64,000 nt of DNA from contig NC_013855.1 of the NCBI RefSeq assembly GCF_000010725.1, forward strand, positions 691,501-755,500, given 5' to 3'. Below, in pieces: positions 29,766-39,429 of this stretch. The notes under the pieces were generated by a model. That model was not told the DNA's origin. It was given only the letters and a program-made list of their open reading frames with translations, and did no database searches. The DNA comes from Azospirillum sp. B510 (GTDB lineage: Bacteria > Pseudomonadota > Alphaproteobacteria > Azospirillales > Azospirillaceae). A program made the translations under genes and the position numbers. Each line of letters opens with the position of its first letter. Within the stretch, counting starts at the first letter, position 1.

Positions 29766-30275
29766 TCAGCTCACCACGCGCCAGCTTCCGTCCTGCTGCT
29801 GGCAGGCGGTGCCGAAACCCTGTTGGGCCCGGCCCTGGACCACGATGGTGGTCTGGTATTCGCGGCAGAGCTGGCCCTGCGGCCCGGTGCCCTCGCGCAC
29901 CGGCGTGTAGCTGCCGTAATTGCCGGTATCCGGGTTGTTCCAGCGGATGGTGCTGCCGGTCGGCGCGGTGTAGGCGTTGACCGCCGCCTGCTGGGCATAG
30001 GTCTGGTCGGCGCGGTCGAGCGAGGCGCCGGCGGCATTGCCCAACGCCGCACCCAGCAGCGTGCCGACGCCCACCGCCACCAGCTTGCCGCTGCCGCCGC
30101 CGAAGCGTGATCCGGCCAGTCCGCCGACCACGCCGCCCAGCACGGTGCCGGCCGTCTGCTTGTTGGCGCTGACGCCGCCATAGGAATCGCCATAGCCGGG
30201 TTGGGCGCAGCCGGCGAGCGGAGCCGCGAGCAGGCTGGCGGACAGCGCGGCGGCGAGGAAGGGGCTGGCTTTCAT
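29766..30275 (-). CDS. Glycine-zipper surface-antigen lipoprotein
   Basis: 169 residues with a lipoprotein signal: hydrophobic AALSASLLAAPLAGC, lipobox LAGC with Cys about 23. A glycine-zipper two-helix region follows (TAGTVLGGVVGGLAGSRFG and LLGAALGNAAGASLD), as in 17-kDa/Rickettsia-type surface antigens. The C-terminal part ends in CREYQTTIVVQGRAQQGFG and DGSWRVV, the usual closing domain of this family. It is probably anchored in the outer membrane, with a structural or envelope-stress role. It is a single gene, divergent from the acyl-CoA synthetase. Confidence 0.85.
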   Translation of the reverse strand: MKASPFLAAALSASLLAAPLAGCAQPGYGDSYGGVSANKQTAGTVLGGVVGGLAGSRFGGGSGKLVAVGVGTLLGAALGNAAGASLDRADQTYAQQAAVNAYTAPTGSTIRWNNPDTGNYGSYTPVREGTGPQGQLCREYQTTIVVQGRAQQGFGTACQQQDGSWRVVS

Positions 30276-30445
30276 GGTGGCTCTCGTCCTGTTGGATCGT
30301 CACGAAACGGTGGGTACCTGCCCCCATCAACATGGCTGGTCCGCATCTTATTCCCGGCGCGTGACGCAGCCCCTCGCTTGCTCCTATGATCGGATCAACG
30401 GTTCCGCGAAAGGAATCGACGACAAAGCCTTGGGAGGAAACGAAC

Positions 30446-32062
30446 ATGCTGCCGAATGCGGACAGCTATGACGCGGTGGCGCGCGCCTTTTCCTGGCGGG
30501 TGCCCGACCGCTACAACATCGGCGTCGACGTCTGCGACCGCTGGGCGGAGGCCGAACCCGACCGCCTCGCCCTGATCCACAAGCGGCGCGACGGCGGTGT
30601 CGAGGAATACCGCTTTTCCGACATCCGCGCCCTGTCCAACCGCTTCGCCAACGTGCTGGCCGCCCAGGGGGTGGATCGCGGCGACCGGGTCGGCATCCTG
30701 CTGCCCCAGGCGCCTGAGACCGCCCTCAGCCATGTCGCCGTCTACAAGCTGGGCGGCATCGCGGTGCCGCTGTTCTCGCTGTTCGGGGTGGAGGCGCTGG
30801 AATACCGGCTGGCCGATTGCGGCGCCCGCGCCGTGGTCACCGATGCCGCCGGGGCCGCCAAGATCGCGCGGATCCGCGACCGGCTGCCCGAGTTGCGCGC
30901 CGTCTTCCGCATCGACGGGTCCGCTCCCGGCTGCCTGGACTGGCATGGGCTGTGCGACGCGGCGTCCGATCACTTCACCCCGGCCGACACCGCCGCCGAC
31001 GATCCGGCGCTGATCATCTACACCTCCGGCACCACCGGCCAGCCGAAGGGCGCGCTGCATGCCCACCGCGTGCTGCCCGGCCATCTGCCGGGGGTGGAGA
31101 TGTCGCACGACCTGTTCCCGCAGCCGGGCGACCGCATCTGGACGCCGGCCGACTGGGCATGGATCGGCGGATTGCTCGACGTGCTGCTGCCGGCCTGGCA
31201 CCATGGGGTGACCGTGGTGTCGCACCGCTTCGAGAAGTTCGACGCGGAGGCCGCCTTCGCCCTGCTCGCCGAATTCCAGGTGCGCAACGCCTTCCTGCCG
31301 CCGACGGCGCTGAAGATGATGCGGGCGGCGGCGGACCCGCGGACCCGCCATCCCTTCGCCTTGCGCTCCGTCGCCAGCGGCGGCGAGACGCTGGGCGCCG
31401 GGCTGCTCGATTGGGGCCGCGAGACCTTCGGCGTGACGATCAACGAATTCTACGGCCAGACCGAATGCAACATGATCGTGTCCTCGGCCGCCACGCTGAT
31501 GGCGCCGAAGCCCGGCATCATGGGCCGCCCGGTGCCCGGCCATGAGGTGGCGGTGATCGACGGCGAGGGCCGGCGCCTGCCGCCGGGACGGCTCGGCCTG
31601 ATCGCGGTGCGCCGGCCCGACCCGGTGATGTTCCTCGGCTATTGGAACAATCCCGAGGCCACCGCGGCCAAATTCATCGGAGAGTGGCTGGTCACCGGCG
31701 ACCAGGGGGAAGCGGACGCCGACGGCTACATCCGCTTCGTCGGGCGGGACGACGACGTCATCACCTCGGCCGGCTACCGCATCGGACCCGGCGAGATCGA
31801 GGATTGCCTGATCGGCCATCCCGCCATCCGCATGGCGGCGGTGGTCGGCGTGCCCGACCCGCTGCGCACGGAGATCGTCAAGGCCTTCGTCGTGCTTCAG
31901 GAGGGGGTCACGGCGGACGACGCCCTGGCCGCCGCGATCCAGGAGCATGTGAAGACCCGGCTGGCCGCCCACGAATATCCGCGCGCCATCGAGTTCCTCG
32001 ACAACCTGCCCATGACCACCACCGGCAAGATCATTCGCCGGGAGTTGAGGAACCGTCCATAA
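30446..32062 (+). CDS. AMP-forming acyl-CoA synthetase
   Basis: Start at ATG 30446 with GGGAGGAAA six bases upstream; the frame opens 20 codons earlier without an RBS. 538 residues. ANL-superfamily motifs: P-loop YTSGTTGQPKGALH, NEFYGQTECNM (A5), WLVTGDQGEADADGYI (A7), GRDDDVITSAGYRIGPGEIE (A8) and catalytic Lys in TTTGKIIRREL (A10). It adenylates a carboxylate and loads it on CoA. The pattern is closest to the medium-chain/acetoacetyl type (MACS-like). It is followed four bases later by a TSUP transporter, suggesting one transcript. Confidence 0.87.
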   Translation: MLPNADSYDAVARAFSWRVPDRYNIGVDVCDRWAEAEPDRLALIHKRRDGGVEEYRFSDIRALSNRFANVLAAQGVDRGDRVGILLPQAPETALSHVAVYKLGGIAVPLFSLFGVEALEYRLADCGARAVVTDAAGAAKIARIRDRLPELRAVFRIDGSAPGCLDWHGLCDAASDHFTPADTAADDPALIIYTSGTTGQPKGALHAHRVLPGHLPGVEMSHDLFPQPGDRIWTPADWAWIGGLLDVLLPAWHHGVTVVSHRFEKFDAEAAFALLAEFQVRNAFLPPTALKMMRAAADPRTRHPFALRSVASGGETLGAGLLDWGRETFGVTINEFYGQTECNMIVSSAATLMAPKPGIMGRPVPGHEVAVIDGEGRRLPPGRLGLIAVRRPDPVMFLGYWNNPEATAAKFIGEWLVTGDQGEADADGYIRFVGRDDDVITSAGYRIGPGEIEDCLIGHPAIRMAAVVGVPDPLRTEIVKAFVVLQEGVTADDALAAAIQEHVKTRLAAHEYPRAIEFLDNLPMTTTGKIIRRELRNRP

Positions 32063-32066
32063 CATC

Positions 32067-32804
32067 ATGACAGAGCTTATTTTATTGGCCGCGGCCTTCC
32101 TGGCCGGGGCGATGAACGCGGTCGCCGGCGGCGGCAGCTTCCTGACCCTGCCGGCGCTGATCTATGCCGGGGTGCCACCGGTCGCGGCCAACGCCACCGG
32201 CACCGTCGCCCTGCTGCCCGGCTATGCCAGCGGGGTCTATGGCTACCGCCAGGATCTGACACCGGTCGGCACGCTCGGCCTGCCGCTGCTGTCGGCGGTC
32301 AGTCTTGCCGGTGGATTGGCCGGGGCCGGGCTGCTGTTGCTGACGCCGGATTCGGTGTTCCGCGGCATCGTGCCGTGGCTGCTGCTGGCGGCGACCGGAT
32401 TGTTCGCCTTCGGCACCGTCCTGGCCCGGCGGCTGCGCAGGCTGGGACTGCATGGCGACCGGGCGATGCTGGGCACGCTGTTCGCCGTCTCGGTCTATGG
32501 CGGCTATTTCAACGGCGGGCTCGGCATCCTGCTGCTGGCGCAACTGAGCCTGTTCGGCATGACCGACCTCAACGCCATGAACGGGCTGAAGAACCTGTTC
32601 TCCGCCGTGCTGACCGCCATCGCCGTGCTCGCCTATGCCGCCGGTGGGGCGGTGGACTGGCGAAAGGCGTTGCTGATGACGCTGGCGGCGGTGGCCGGCG
32701 GCTATGTCGGCGCCCGGCTGGGGCGGAAAATCCCCAAGTCGGTCCTGCGCGCCGGCATCATCGCCGTCGGTCTGGTGATGAGTGCGGTGTTCTTCCTGAA
32801 ATGA
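32067..32804 (+). CDS. TSUP (TauE/SafE) family membrane transporter
   Basis: 245 residues with about seven to eight hydrophobic segments. The family opening is LAAAFLAGAMNAVAGGGSFL, and the mirrored second half includes VYGGYFNGGLGILLLAQLSL and NGLKNLFSAVLTAIAVLAY. TSUP proteins export or import sulfite, sulfoacetate or other small organosulfur anions across the inner membrane. It is directly downstream of the acyl-CoA synthetase (four-base gap), so its substrate may be a carboxylate or sulfonate linked to that enzyme. Substrate is inferred only. Confidence 0.85.
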   Translation: MTELILLAAAFLAGAMNAVAGGGSFLTLPALIYAGVPPVAANATGTVALLPGYASGVYGYRQDLTPVGTLGLPLLSAVSLAGGLAGAGLLLLTPDSVFRGIVPWLLLAATGLFAFGTVLARRLRRLGLHGDRAMLGTLFAVSVYGGYFNGGLGILLLAQLSLFGMTDLNAMNGLKNLFSAVLTAIAVLAYAAGGAVDWRKALLMTLAAVAGGYVGARLGRKIPKSVLRAGIIAVGLVMSAVFFLK

Positions 32805-32851
32805 TCGCGCTATAGAGGGCGCACCCCGCCTTTGTGGATCGATCCGCCGCC

Positions 32852-33556
<705 letters not shown>

Positions 33557-33652
33557 GCCCCTCATCCTCCCATCCCCTTATCCTCCCATCGTTGAATATA
33601 CGGACCATCGGCGTTCCCCCTATGCTGACCTCTCGGCAAAGAGCGGGCGGGG

Positions 33653-34678
33653 ATGATGACGGCGGGCTGCACCAGACGGACGACATTGCTGGCGGCCGGC
33701 GCGTTTCTGGCATCGGCGGCGCTCGGGCGCGGCGCGGCGCCCGATGACCGGCCGGTTGATCGCCCGGCCGTCCGCGCTGGGGTGCTGAAATTCGGCACGG
33801 TCAGCTGGGAACTCGACACCGTGCGCGCCAACGGATTCGACCGGCAGGCCGGGATCGACCTGCAACTGGTCGAACTGGCCGGCAATCCGGCCACCCAGGT
33901 GGCGTTGCAGGCCGGCGGCGTCGAGGTGATCGTCTCCGACTGGCTGTGGGTGTCGCGCATGCGCGCCAAGGGGGAGGCGCTGTCCTTCATCCCCTATTCG
34001 ACCGCCGTCGGCGCCCTGGTGGTGCCGGCCGATTCAAAGATCGCCGGGGTCGGCGATCTGCGGGGCAAGCGCATCGGCGTCGCCGGCAGCCCGCTCGACA
34101 AGAGCTGGCTTCTGCTGAAGGCGCTGGCCGGCGACCGCCATGGCCTGTCGCTCGACCGCGATGCCCAGCCCTTTTTCGCGGCTCCCCCGCTGCTGAACAG
34201 CAAGGTCGCCGATGGTGGCCTGGACGCCGTGCTGACCTATTGGTCCTTCGCCGCCCGGCTGGAGGCGAAGGGCATGCGCGTGCTGATGACGGTGTCCGGC
34301 ATGCTGGAGGCGCTGGGCCAGCCGGCGGCGGTGCCCGCCATCGGTTATGTCTTCCGCGAGGACTGGGCGCGGGCGAATCCGGCGGCCCTCGCCGGGTTCC
34401 AGGCGGCGACCGCTCGGGCCAAGACCCTGCTGGCCCAGTCGGACGCCGCCTGGGAGCGGCTCGCCCCGCTGATGCAGGCGGAGGACGACGCCACCTTCCG
34501 CACCCTGCGCGACCGCTACCGCGAAGGCATTCCGCGACGCTGGACGGAGGAGGAGCGGGCGGGGGCGGTCATGGCGGCGGCGGAACTCTATGCGCTGCTG
34601 GCGCGTCTCGGCGGGCGGGAGCTGGTCGGCGACGCGCCCGCCATCGCTCCCGGCACCTTCTGGACCGGCGGGGCTTAG
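33653..34678 (+). CDS. NitT/TauT-type ABC transporter substrate-binding protein
   Basis: 341 residues with a twin-arginine-like export signal (CTRRTTLLAAGAFLASAALG, about residues 6-25). The mature part follows the SsuA/THI5 layout: VLKFGTVSWELDTVRANGFD, QVALQAGGVEVIVSDWLWVS, GDLRGKRIGVAGSPLDKSWL and DGGLDAVLTYWSFAARLEAKG. It captures a small ligand (nitrate, sulfonate, aromatic or pyrimidine-like in this family) in the periplasm. The permease starts three bases after its stop and the ATPase overlaps the permease, giving a complete importer. The ligand is not deducible. Confidence 0.85.
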   Translation: MMTAGCTRRTTLLAAGAFLASAALGRGAAPDDRPVDRPAVRAGVLKFGTVSWELDTVRANGFDRQAGIDLQLVELAGNPATQVALQAGGVEVIVSDWLWVSRMRAKGEALSFIPYSTAVGALVVPADSKIAGVGDLRGKRIGVAGSPLDKSWLLLKALAGDRHGLSLDRDAQPFFAAPPLLNSKVADGGLDAVLTYWSFAARLEAKGMRVLMTVSGMLEALGQPAAVPAIGYVFREDWARANPAALAGFQAATARAKTLLAQSDAAWERLAPLMQAEDDATFRTLRDRYREGIPRRWTEEERAGAVMAAAELYALLARLGGRELVGDAPAIAPGTFWTGGA

Positions 34679-34681
34679 CCG

Positions 34682-35437
34682 TTGCGCCGCGCCCTGATGC
34701 CCCTGCTGTCGATCCTGCTGCTGTTGGCGCTGTGGCAGGCGGCGGCGCTCTCAGCCGGCGGGCGCCTGCTGCCGGGACCGCTGCCGGTGGCGCAGGCCCT
34801 GCTGCGCGAGGCGGAAAGCGGGGCACTGCTCCATCATATGGGCGCCACGTTGCTGCGGGTGCTGGCGGCCTTCGCGCTCGCCATGTCGGTCGGGGTCGGG
34901 CTGGGGCTGTCGATGGGGCGTTCGGTCGTGATGGACCGGCTGTTCGGTCCCTGGCTGGTGTTCTTCCTGAACCTGCCGGCGCTGGTGGTGATCGTGCTGG
35001 CCTATGTCTGGTTCGGCCTGACCGAGGCGGCGGCCATCGGCGCCGTCGCGGTCAACAAAATTCCCAACACGGTGGTTCTGGTGCGGGCCGGGGCCCGCGC
35101 CATCGACGAGGGGCTCATCGAGATGGCCCGCGTCTATCGTCTGTCGCCCACCGACAGGCTTCGCCATGTTCTGCTGCCGCAACTCACCCCGACCATCGCC
35201 GCGGCCGCGCGGTCCGGCCTGGCGCTGATCTGGAAGATCGTGCTGGTGGTCGAACTGCTCGGCCGCAGCGACGGCGTCGGATTCCAGATCAACCTTCTTT
35301 TCCAGACCTTCGATGTCGCAGGAATCCTGGCTTACAGCATCGCGTTCGTGGCCGTGGTCCAGCTTCTGGAATATGGCGTCCTCCAGCCGGCCGAGCGGCG
35401 TTGCCAGCGCTGGCGGCGGATGCCCGCTGAGGCTTGA
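34682..35437 (+). CDS. NitT/TauT-type ABC transporter permease
   Basis: 251 residues from TTG 34682; an ATG at 34697 is an alternative start. Six hydrophobic segments are visible, with the EAA-type cytoplasmic loop IEMARVYRLSPTDRLRHVLLPQLTPTIAAAARSG, which contacts the ATPase. The segment ALVVIVLAYVWFGLTEAAAIG is typical of SsuC/TauC-like permeases. It begins three bases after the binding protein and its 3' end overlaps the ATPase gene, indicating translational coupling. Confidence 0.87.
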   Translation: MRRALMPLLSILLLLALWQAAALSAGGRLLPGPLPVAQALLREAESGALLHHMGATLLRVLAAFALAMSVGVGLGLSMGRSVVMDRLFGPWLVFFLNLPALVVIVLAYVWFGLTEAAAIGAVAVNKIPNTVVLVRAGARAIDEGLIEMARVYRLSPTDRLRHVLLPQLTPTIAAAARSGLALIWKIVLVVELLGRSDGVGFQINLLFQTFDVAGILAYSIAFVAVVQLLEYGVLQPAERRCQRWRRMPAEA

Positions 35438-36149
35438 GATCCGCTCCAAGCGCTTCGGCGCGGTGGAGGCCCTCCGCGGCCTGACCCTGTCCGCCGCGGC
35501 GGGGGAGGTGGTGGCGTTGGTCGGCCCCAGCGGCTGCGGCAAGACGACGGCGCTCGGCATCGCGGCCGGGCTCGACCGCGACTTCGACGGGGTGGTCGCG
35601 GTCGGGCCGGGACCGGGCGGCGGTTCCGCCAAACTCGGCTATGTTTTCCAGGAGCCGCGCCTCTTGCCCTGGCGCAGCGTAAGGCGGAATCTGGCGCTGG
35701 TCCTGCCGCGTCCGCTGCGCCGGGGACCGGCGGTGGACTCGATGCTCGACGCGCTGGAGCTGTCCGCCGTCGCCGACCGTTTCCCGACCCAGCTTTCACT
35801 GGGCATGGCGCGGCGGGTGGCGCTGGCCCGCGCCTTCCTGGTGGAGCCCGACCTGCTGCTGATGGACGAGCCCTTCGTCTCGCTGGACGAGGCGACGGCG
35901 CTCCGCCTGCGCGCCCTGCTGTCGCGGCTGCTGGATCGGCGCCCGGCCACCGTGCTGCTGGTCACCCACAATCTGCGCGAGGCGCTGGCGCTGGCCGACC
36001 GGCTGCTGGTGCTGGCACCCTCTCCCGGCCGGGTGGTGGCCGAGGTGCCGGTGACGCTCCCCCGCGCCGCCCGCGACGATGGCGCCATCGAGGCCCTGCG
36101 CCGCGAGCTGCTGGCACGGCCGGAGCCGGCCTTCCGGCTGCTGGCCTGA
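35373..36149 (+). CDS. NitT/TauT-type ABC transporter ATPase
   Basis: Start taken at ATG 35373, inside the permease gene (65-base overlap); the next obvious in-frame ATG or GTG is inside the conserved domain. 258 residues. Walker A GPSGCGKTT, Q-loop YVFQEPRLLPWRSV, Walker B LLLMDEPFVSLD, and switch His in LVTHNLREAL. The signature loop reads LSLGMARRVAL rather than LSGGM: the first signature Gly is replaced by Leu, a minor deviation seen in some SsuB/TauB relatives. It energises the importer formed with the two preceding genes. Confidence 0.88.
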   Translation: MASSSRPSGVASAGGGCPLRLEIRSKRFGAVEALRGLTLSAAAGEVVALVGPSGCGKTTALGIAAGLDRDFDGVVAVGPGPGGGSAKLGYVFQEPRLLPWRSVRRNLALVLPRPLRRGPAVDSMLDALELSAVADRFPTQLSLGMARRVALARAFLVEPDLLLMDEPFVSLDEATALRLRALLSRLLDRRPATVLLVTHNLREALALADRLLVLAPSPGRVVAEVPVTLPRAARDDGAIEALRRELLARPEPAFRLLA

Positions 36150-36271
36150 CGCGTCGGATCATCCCTTCACGGCCTGTGGGTTCATTTGCCGCTCGTGCCG
36201 CCAGACCGGCTGCGCTATCTTGCCGGCTGGCCGGAGTGGTCCGGCCGCCTTTGCGGGAGCGGCGGAGCCGG

Positions 36272-36697
36272 ATGGCCCTCGGTCGGTTGACAATGCGGCG
36301 GGTGCGGAGGCCAGGCTTGATGGCCGGGATGGTCGCGCTGTTGTTGCAGGTCATCGCCTGGGGCTGGATGCCGCTGGCGTCCGGCGCCCCCCGTAATGGA
36401 GAGATGGCGCCGCTGCTGATCTGCTCCTCCGGCGGGCTGACCAGCATCGCCGTGGATGCCGCGGATTACGCGATCGGCGACAATGGCAGTCAGAAGGCGC
36501 CGGACCATGCGGTCACCGGCCTCGGCCATTGCCCGCTCTGTCCGCTGGTCGCCGGGCTGGCCCCGCCGCCGCCGCCGCTGACGGTCGGCCCGGCCCTGGC
36601 CATGACCGACGACACCCGCCTGCTGCCGGCCGAACGGATCGCCGCCGGCTGGTTCCTGTCGACGCTCCAGGCCCGGGCCCCCCCGTCCATCGCCTGA
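36272..36697 (+). CDS. DUF2946-type small membrane-associated protein, copper context
   Basis: 141 residues from ATG 36272 (GGAG just upstream; the frame is open further). An N-terminal hydrophobic segment MVALLLQVIAWGWMPLASG is followed by a short exported part ending in a double-Cys block HCPLCPLVAGLAPPPP, which is the DUF2946 hallmark. Genes of this family often sit with PCuAC copper chaperones and TonB receptors, and a PCuAC gene lies 194 bases downstream. The Cys pair may bind copper; this is inference from motif and context. Confidence 0.7.
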   Translation: MALGRLTMRRVRRPGLMAGMVALLLQVIAWGWMPLASGAPRNGEMAPLLICSSGGLTSIAVDAADYAIGDNGSQKAPDHAVTGLGHCPLCPLVAGLAPPPPPLTVGPALAMTDDTRLLPAERIAAGWFLSTLQARAPPSIA

Positions 36698-36826
36698 TCT
36701 TTCCAAACTCGCCAAGCCGCTTGCCACAGCCGGTCATCGCGCTCGTTCCCATGTCCGGAGCGGGGAAGACCATCGTGGCGGCCTGCAAGCCCGAGCCCCT
36801 CAAAGCCGGCAAATCCAATCCAAGCT

Positions 36827-36847
36827 CCGAGACGGCGATCGTCTCGG
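36827..36847 (+). promoter_or_regulatory. Perfect hairpin in the leader of the PCuAC gene
   Basis: CCGAGACG (36827-36834) and CGTCTCGG (36840-36847) form a perfect eight-base-pair stem with a five-base loop, 44 bases before the PCuAC start codon. There is no U-tract. It could be an operator dyad, a leader attenuator or an mRNA stabiliser. Confidence 0.45.
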
Positions 36848-36890
36848 CGCCCCCTTGCTGTTCACAGCCGCATTCCAGGAGACGAAGTCC

Positions 36891-37385
36891 ATGAAACGCA
36901 TTCTCGGCATCGCCGCCGTCCTCGCCCTGTTCAGCGCCGGCGCCGCCCTGGCCCATGGCTACAAGGCCGGTCCGATCGAGATCGGCCACCCCTGGGCCCG
37001 CGCGACCGCCGCGTCCGCGCCGAATGGCGGCGCCTACCTGTCGCTGAAGAACACCGGGACGGCGGAGGACCGTCTGGTCGGCGCCTCCACCCCGGCAGCG
37101 GAAAAGGCGGAGCTTCACACCCACCTGAACGAGAATGGCGTGATGAAGATGCGGGAGGTTGCCGGAGGCATCCCCGTCGCGCCGGGCGAAGAGGTGAAGC
37201 TGGCACCGGGTGGGTTGCATATCATGCTGCTCGGCCTCAAGCAGCCTTTGGAAAAGGGCTCCCGCGTCCCGATGACCCTGCGCTTCGAGAAGGCCGGGAC
37301 CGTCGATGTCGAGATCGCCGTCGAGGCGGCCGGGCAGGCGGCACCGGCCGAAGGCCACAACCACAACGCCGAGCCGGCCAAGTAA
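36891..37385 (+). CDS. PCuAC-family periplasmic copper chaperone
   Basis: Start at ATG 36891 with AGGAGA nine bases upstream. 164 residues. A Sec signal peptide (RILGIAAVLALFSAGAALAH) is followed by the cupredoxin-like PCuAC domain: IEIGHPWARATAASAPNGGAY, then the copper ligands spread over ELHTHLNENGVMKMREV and GGLHIMLLGLK (the H...M...H.M pattern). A His-rich tail (EGHNHNAEPAK) could bind extra metal. PCuAC delivers Cu(I) to cytochrome oxidase. It follows the DUF2946 gene on the same strand. Confidence 0.9.
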   Translation: MKRILGIAAVLALFSAGAALAHGYKAGPIEIGHPWARATAASAPNGGAYLSLKNTGTAEDRLVGASTPAAEKAELHTHLNENGVMKMREVAGGIPVAPGEEVKLAPGGLHIMLLGLKQPLEKGSRVPMTLRFEKAGTVDVEIAVEAAGQAAPAEGHNHNAEPAK

Positions 37386-37552
37386 TCCCGCGGCTTTTGA
37401 AGAAGACCGCCGTCAGCGGCTGCGCGATCCGCGCCAGGACGGAATATTCCGCCCGGTCACGGTAAAGGCCATCCGCCTGGTCGATGCGGATGCCGGCCTG
37501 CCGCACCGGCTCATGGTGTCGGAACCGCCCGGATGATAAGGTCCGGCGCCTC

Positions 37553-37927
37553 TCAGCGCGGCCGCCCCTCAACCCGGCGATGGCGGGCCAGGGCGTCGGT
37601 GAGGTCGAAATCGCGGAACGGCTTGCCGATCACCGGCCGCGCGCGGTGCGCATCGGGCAGCCCCCCCGTGCCATGGCCGGTGGTGAAGATGAAGGGAATG
37701 CCGGCTTCGGCCAACCGGTCGGCCACCACATCGACCCGCTCGCCGCGCAGATTGACGTCCAGCAGCGCGATATCGAAGCCCCCCGTTTCGATCAGCGTCA
37801 AGGCCGCCGAGACGGAGCCGGCGGGACCGAGGCAGCGCACGCCCCGGTCGAGCAGGGCGTCCTCCACGCTCATGGCGATCAGCGGTTCGTCCTCGACGAT
37901 CAGGACGGTGAGATCGGACAGGGTCAT
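37553..37927 (-). CDS. Single-domain response regulator
   Basis: 124 residues from ATG 37927, five bases after the kinase stop; an ATG at 37978 would overlap the kinase by 46 bases. Receiver domain only: LTVLIVEDEPLIAMSVEDA, phospho-acceptor Asp in ALLDVNLRGE, switch Thr in FIFTTGHG and Lys in VIGKPFRD. This FxFxTGxG form is characteristic of receivers served by HWE/HisKA_2 kinases, and the HWE kinase gene lies immediately upstream on the same strand. It is the last gene of the phytochrome operon. Confidence 0.86.
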   Translation of the reverse strand: MTLSDLTVLIVEDEPLIAMSVEDALLDRGVRCLGPAGSVSAALTLIETGGFDIALLDVNLRGERVDVVADRLAEAGIPFIFTTGHGTGGLPDAHRARPVIGKPFRDFDLTDALARHRRVEGRPR

Positions 37928-37932
37928 CTCGG

Positions 37933-39429
37933 TCACAGCGGGCTCACTCGCGACGACAGGGGGATGGTCAGCCGGCATTGCACGCCGGCCGGGTCGAAAG
38001 CAAGGACCACATCACCGTCCAGCTCATGCGCCAGACCGCGCTCGATCAGGCGGGAGCCGAAACCACGGCGGGTCGGCGGCTCCACCCGCGGCCCGCCACT
38101 CTCGCGCCAGAGCAGGACGAGCGCGCCGCCATCCTCGTCGCGGATGGAAGGACCGGGGGCGGGCCGGGCGACCCGCCAATCCAGATCGACACGGCCGTTC
38201 TCCACCGAAAGGGCACCGTATTTCGCGGCGTTGGTGGCGAGTTCGTGGAAGGCCAGATGCAGGGAGACCGCCACGCCGGTCGCCAGGGTGACCGGCGGGC
38301 CGCCGACCCGGACACGCCCGGCATCGACATGGGGCTCCAACGTCAGGGCGGCGATCTCGCTCAAGGACGCGCCCTGCCAATGGCGGCGGGTCAGCAGGTC
38401 ATGGGCCTGGGCCAGGGCGCGCAACCGCGACTGGAACGCGTCGGGAAACGCCTCCACCGACGGGGCGGCGCGCAGCGTCTGCCTGGCGATGGACTGCACC
38501 ATGGCGAGCGTGTTCTTGACCCGGTGGTTCAATTCCTCCAGCAGCAGGAGCTGCCGCTCCTCGGCCTTCTTGCGGTCGGTGATGTTGAGCGAGACGCCGG
38601 CCAGTCCGGTCGGAACGCCGTTGCGGTCATAGACGGCACGTCCGCGCACTTGGACCCAATGGACGGCGCCGCCGGGCCAGATCGTGCGGTATTCCGTTTC
38701 GAGCGGCGAGCCGGAGGTCACCGCATGGCGAACCGCCGCCTGCAAAGGCCTGCGATCCTCGGAATGGACGCGCTCCAGCAACCGGTGCCAGCTCGAAATC
38801 TCGGCAGGGTCGGAAAGCCCCAGATTGGCCGCGCAGATCGTCGAAACGCGCAGCCGTCCACTCGCCAGCGTCAGCTCCCAAGACCCCAGCCGTCCGGCCT
38901 CCAGCGCGAAGCGCAGCCGTGCCTCGCCGTCGGCCAGGGCCTTGCGCTTGTCGGCCAGTTCGTTGCGGTCGCGCGCTTCGATCAGGGCGCGGCGGACCAC
39001 GACCTGCAGGCGCTCCATGCGCAGCTTCACCACATAGTCCGTGGCGCCCTTCTTCAGCGCCTCGATGGCGGTCTCCTCGCCCAGCATGCCGGAGACGAAG
39101 ATGAAGGGGACCCGCGGCAGCCGGTCGCGCGCGATCGCCAGCGCCGACATGCCGTCAAAATCCGGCAGGTCGAAGTCGGACAGGATCAGGTCGAAGGAGG
39201 AGCCGCCGGCGACGGCATCGACAAAGTCCCGCCGGGTCTCCACCCTGTGGATATCGAACTGATGATCGGTGATCATCATCAGATGCTCGCGCACCAGATC
39301 GGCATCGATGCCGCTGTCCTCCAGCAGCAGGACGCGGCAGGAAATCGCCGGGGTGGAGGCTGCCGGATCGCCTTCCGCAAGCGGTGAACCGGCATGGCGG
39401 CCGGCGGTGGACGTCATCAACTGCGCCAT
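37933..39429 (-). CDS. HWE-family histidine kinase with N-terminal receiver and PAS domains
   Basis: 498 residues. Residues about 30-155 are a receiver domain (RVLLLEDSGIDADLV, Asp in LILSDFDLPDFDG, Lys in DYVVKLRMERL). Residues about 170-290 are a PAS domain with PAC end (VHWVQVRGRAVYDRNGVPTG). The HWE kinase core has the phospho-His in LLEELNHRVKNTLAMVQSIA, the N-box FHELATNAAKYGALS and the WxE block LLWRESGGP, ending with GFGSRLIERGL. HWE kinases often answer light or stress signals. The gene starts on the last base of the preceding regulator stop (TGATG) and is followed by another receiver gene. Confidence 0.92.
   Translation of the reverse strand: MAQLMTSTAGRHAGSPLAEGDPAASTPAISCRVLLLEDSGIDADLVREHLMMITDHQFDIHRVETRRDFVDAVAGGSSFDLILSDFDLPDFDGMSALAIARDRLPRVPFIFVSGMLGEETAIEALKKGATDYVVKLRMERLQVVVRRALIEARDRNELADKRKALADGEARLRFALEAGRLGSWELTLASGRLRVSTICAANLGLSDPAEISSWHRLLERVHSEDRRPLQAAVRHAVTSGSPLETEYRTIWPGGAVHWVQVRGRAVYDRNGVPTGLAGVSLNITDRKKAEERQLLLLEELNHRVKNTLAMVQSIARQTLRAAPSVEAFPDAFQSRLRALAQAHDLLTRRHWQGASLSEIAALTLEPHVDAGRVRVGGPPVTLATGVAVSLHLAFHELATNAAKYGALSVENGRVDLDWRVARPAPGPSIRDEDGGALVLLWRESGGPRVEPPTRRGFGSRLIERGLAHELDGDVVLAFDPAGVQCRLTIPLSSRVSPL

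Noticed and set aside
30395..32068. Minus-strand 557-codon open frame opposite the acyl-CoA synthetase
   Set aside because: Shadow; the plus strand has all ANL-superfamily motifs and a good ribosome binding site.
33557..33652. Short repeated CATCCTCCCAT-like bases after the LivF gene
   Set aside because: Only two imperfect copies about 15 bases long; too little to call a repeat array or regulatory element.
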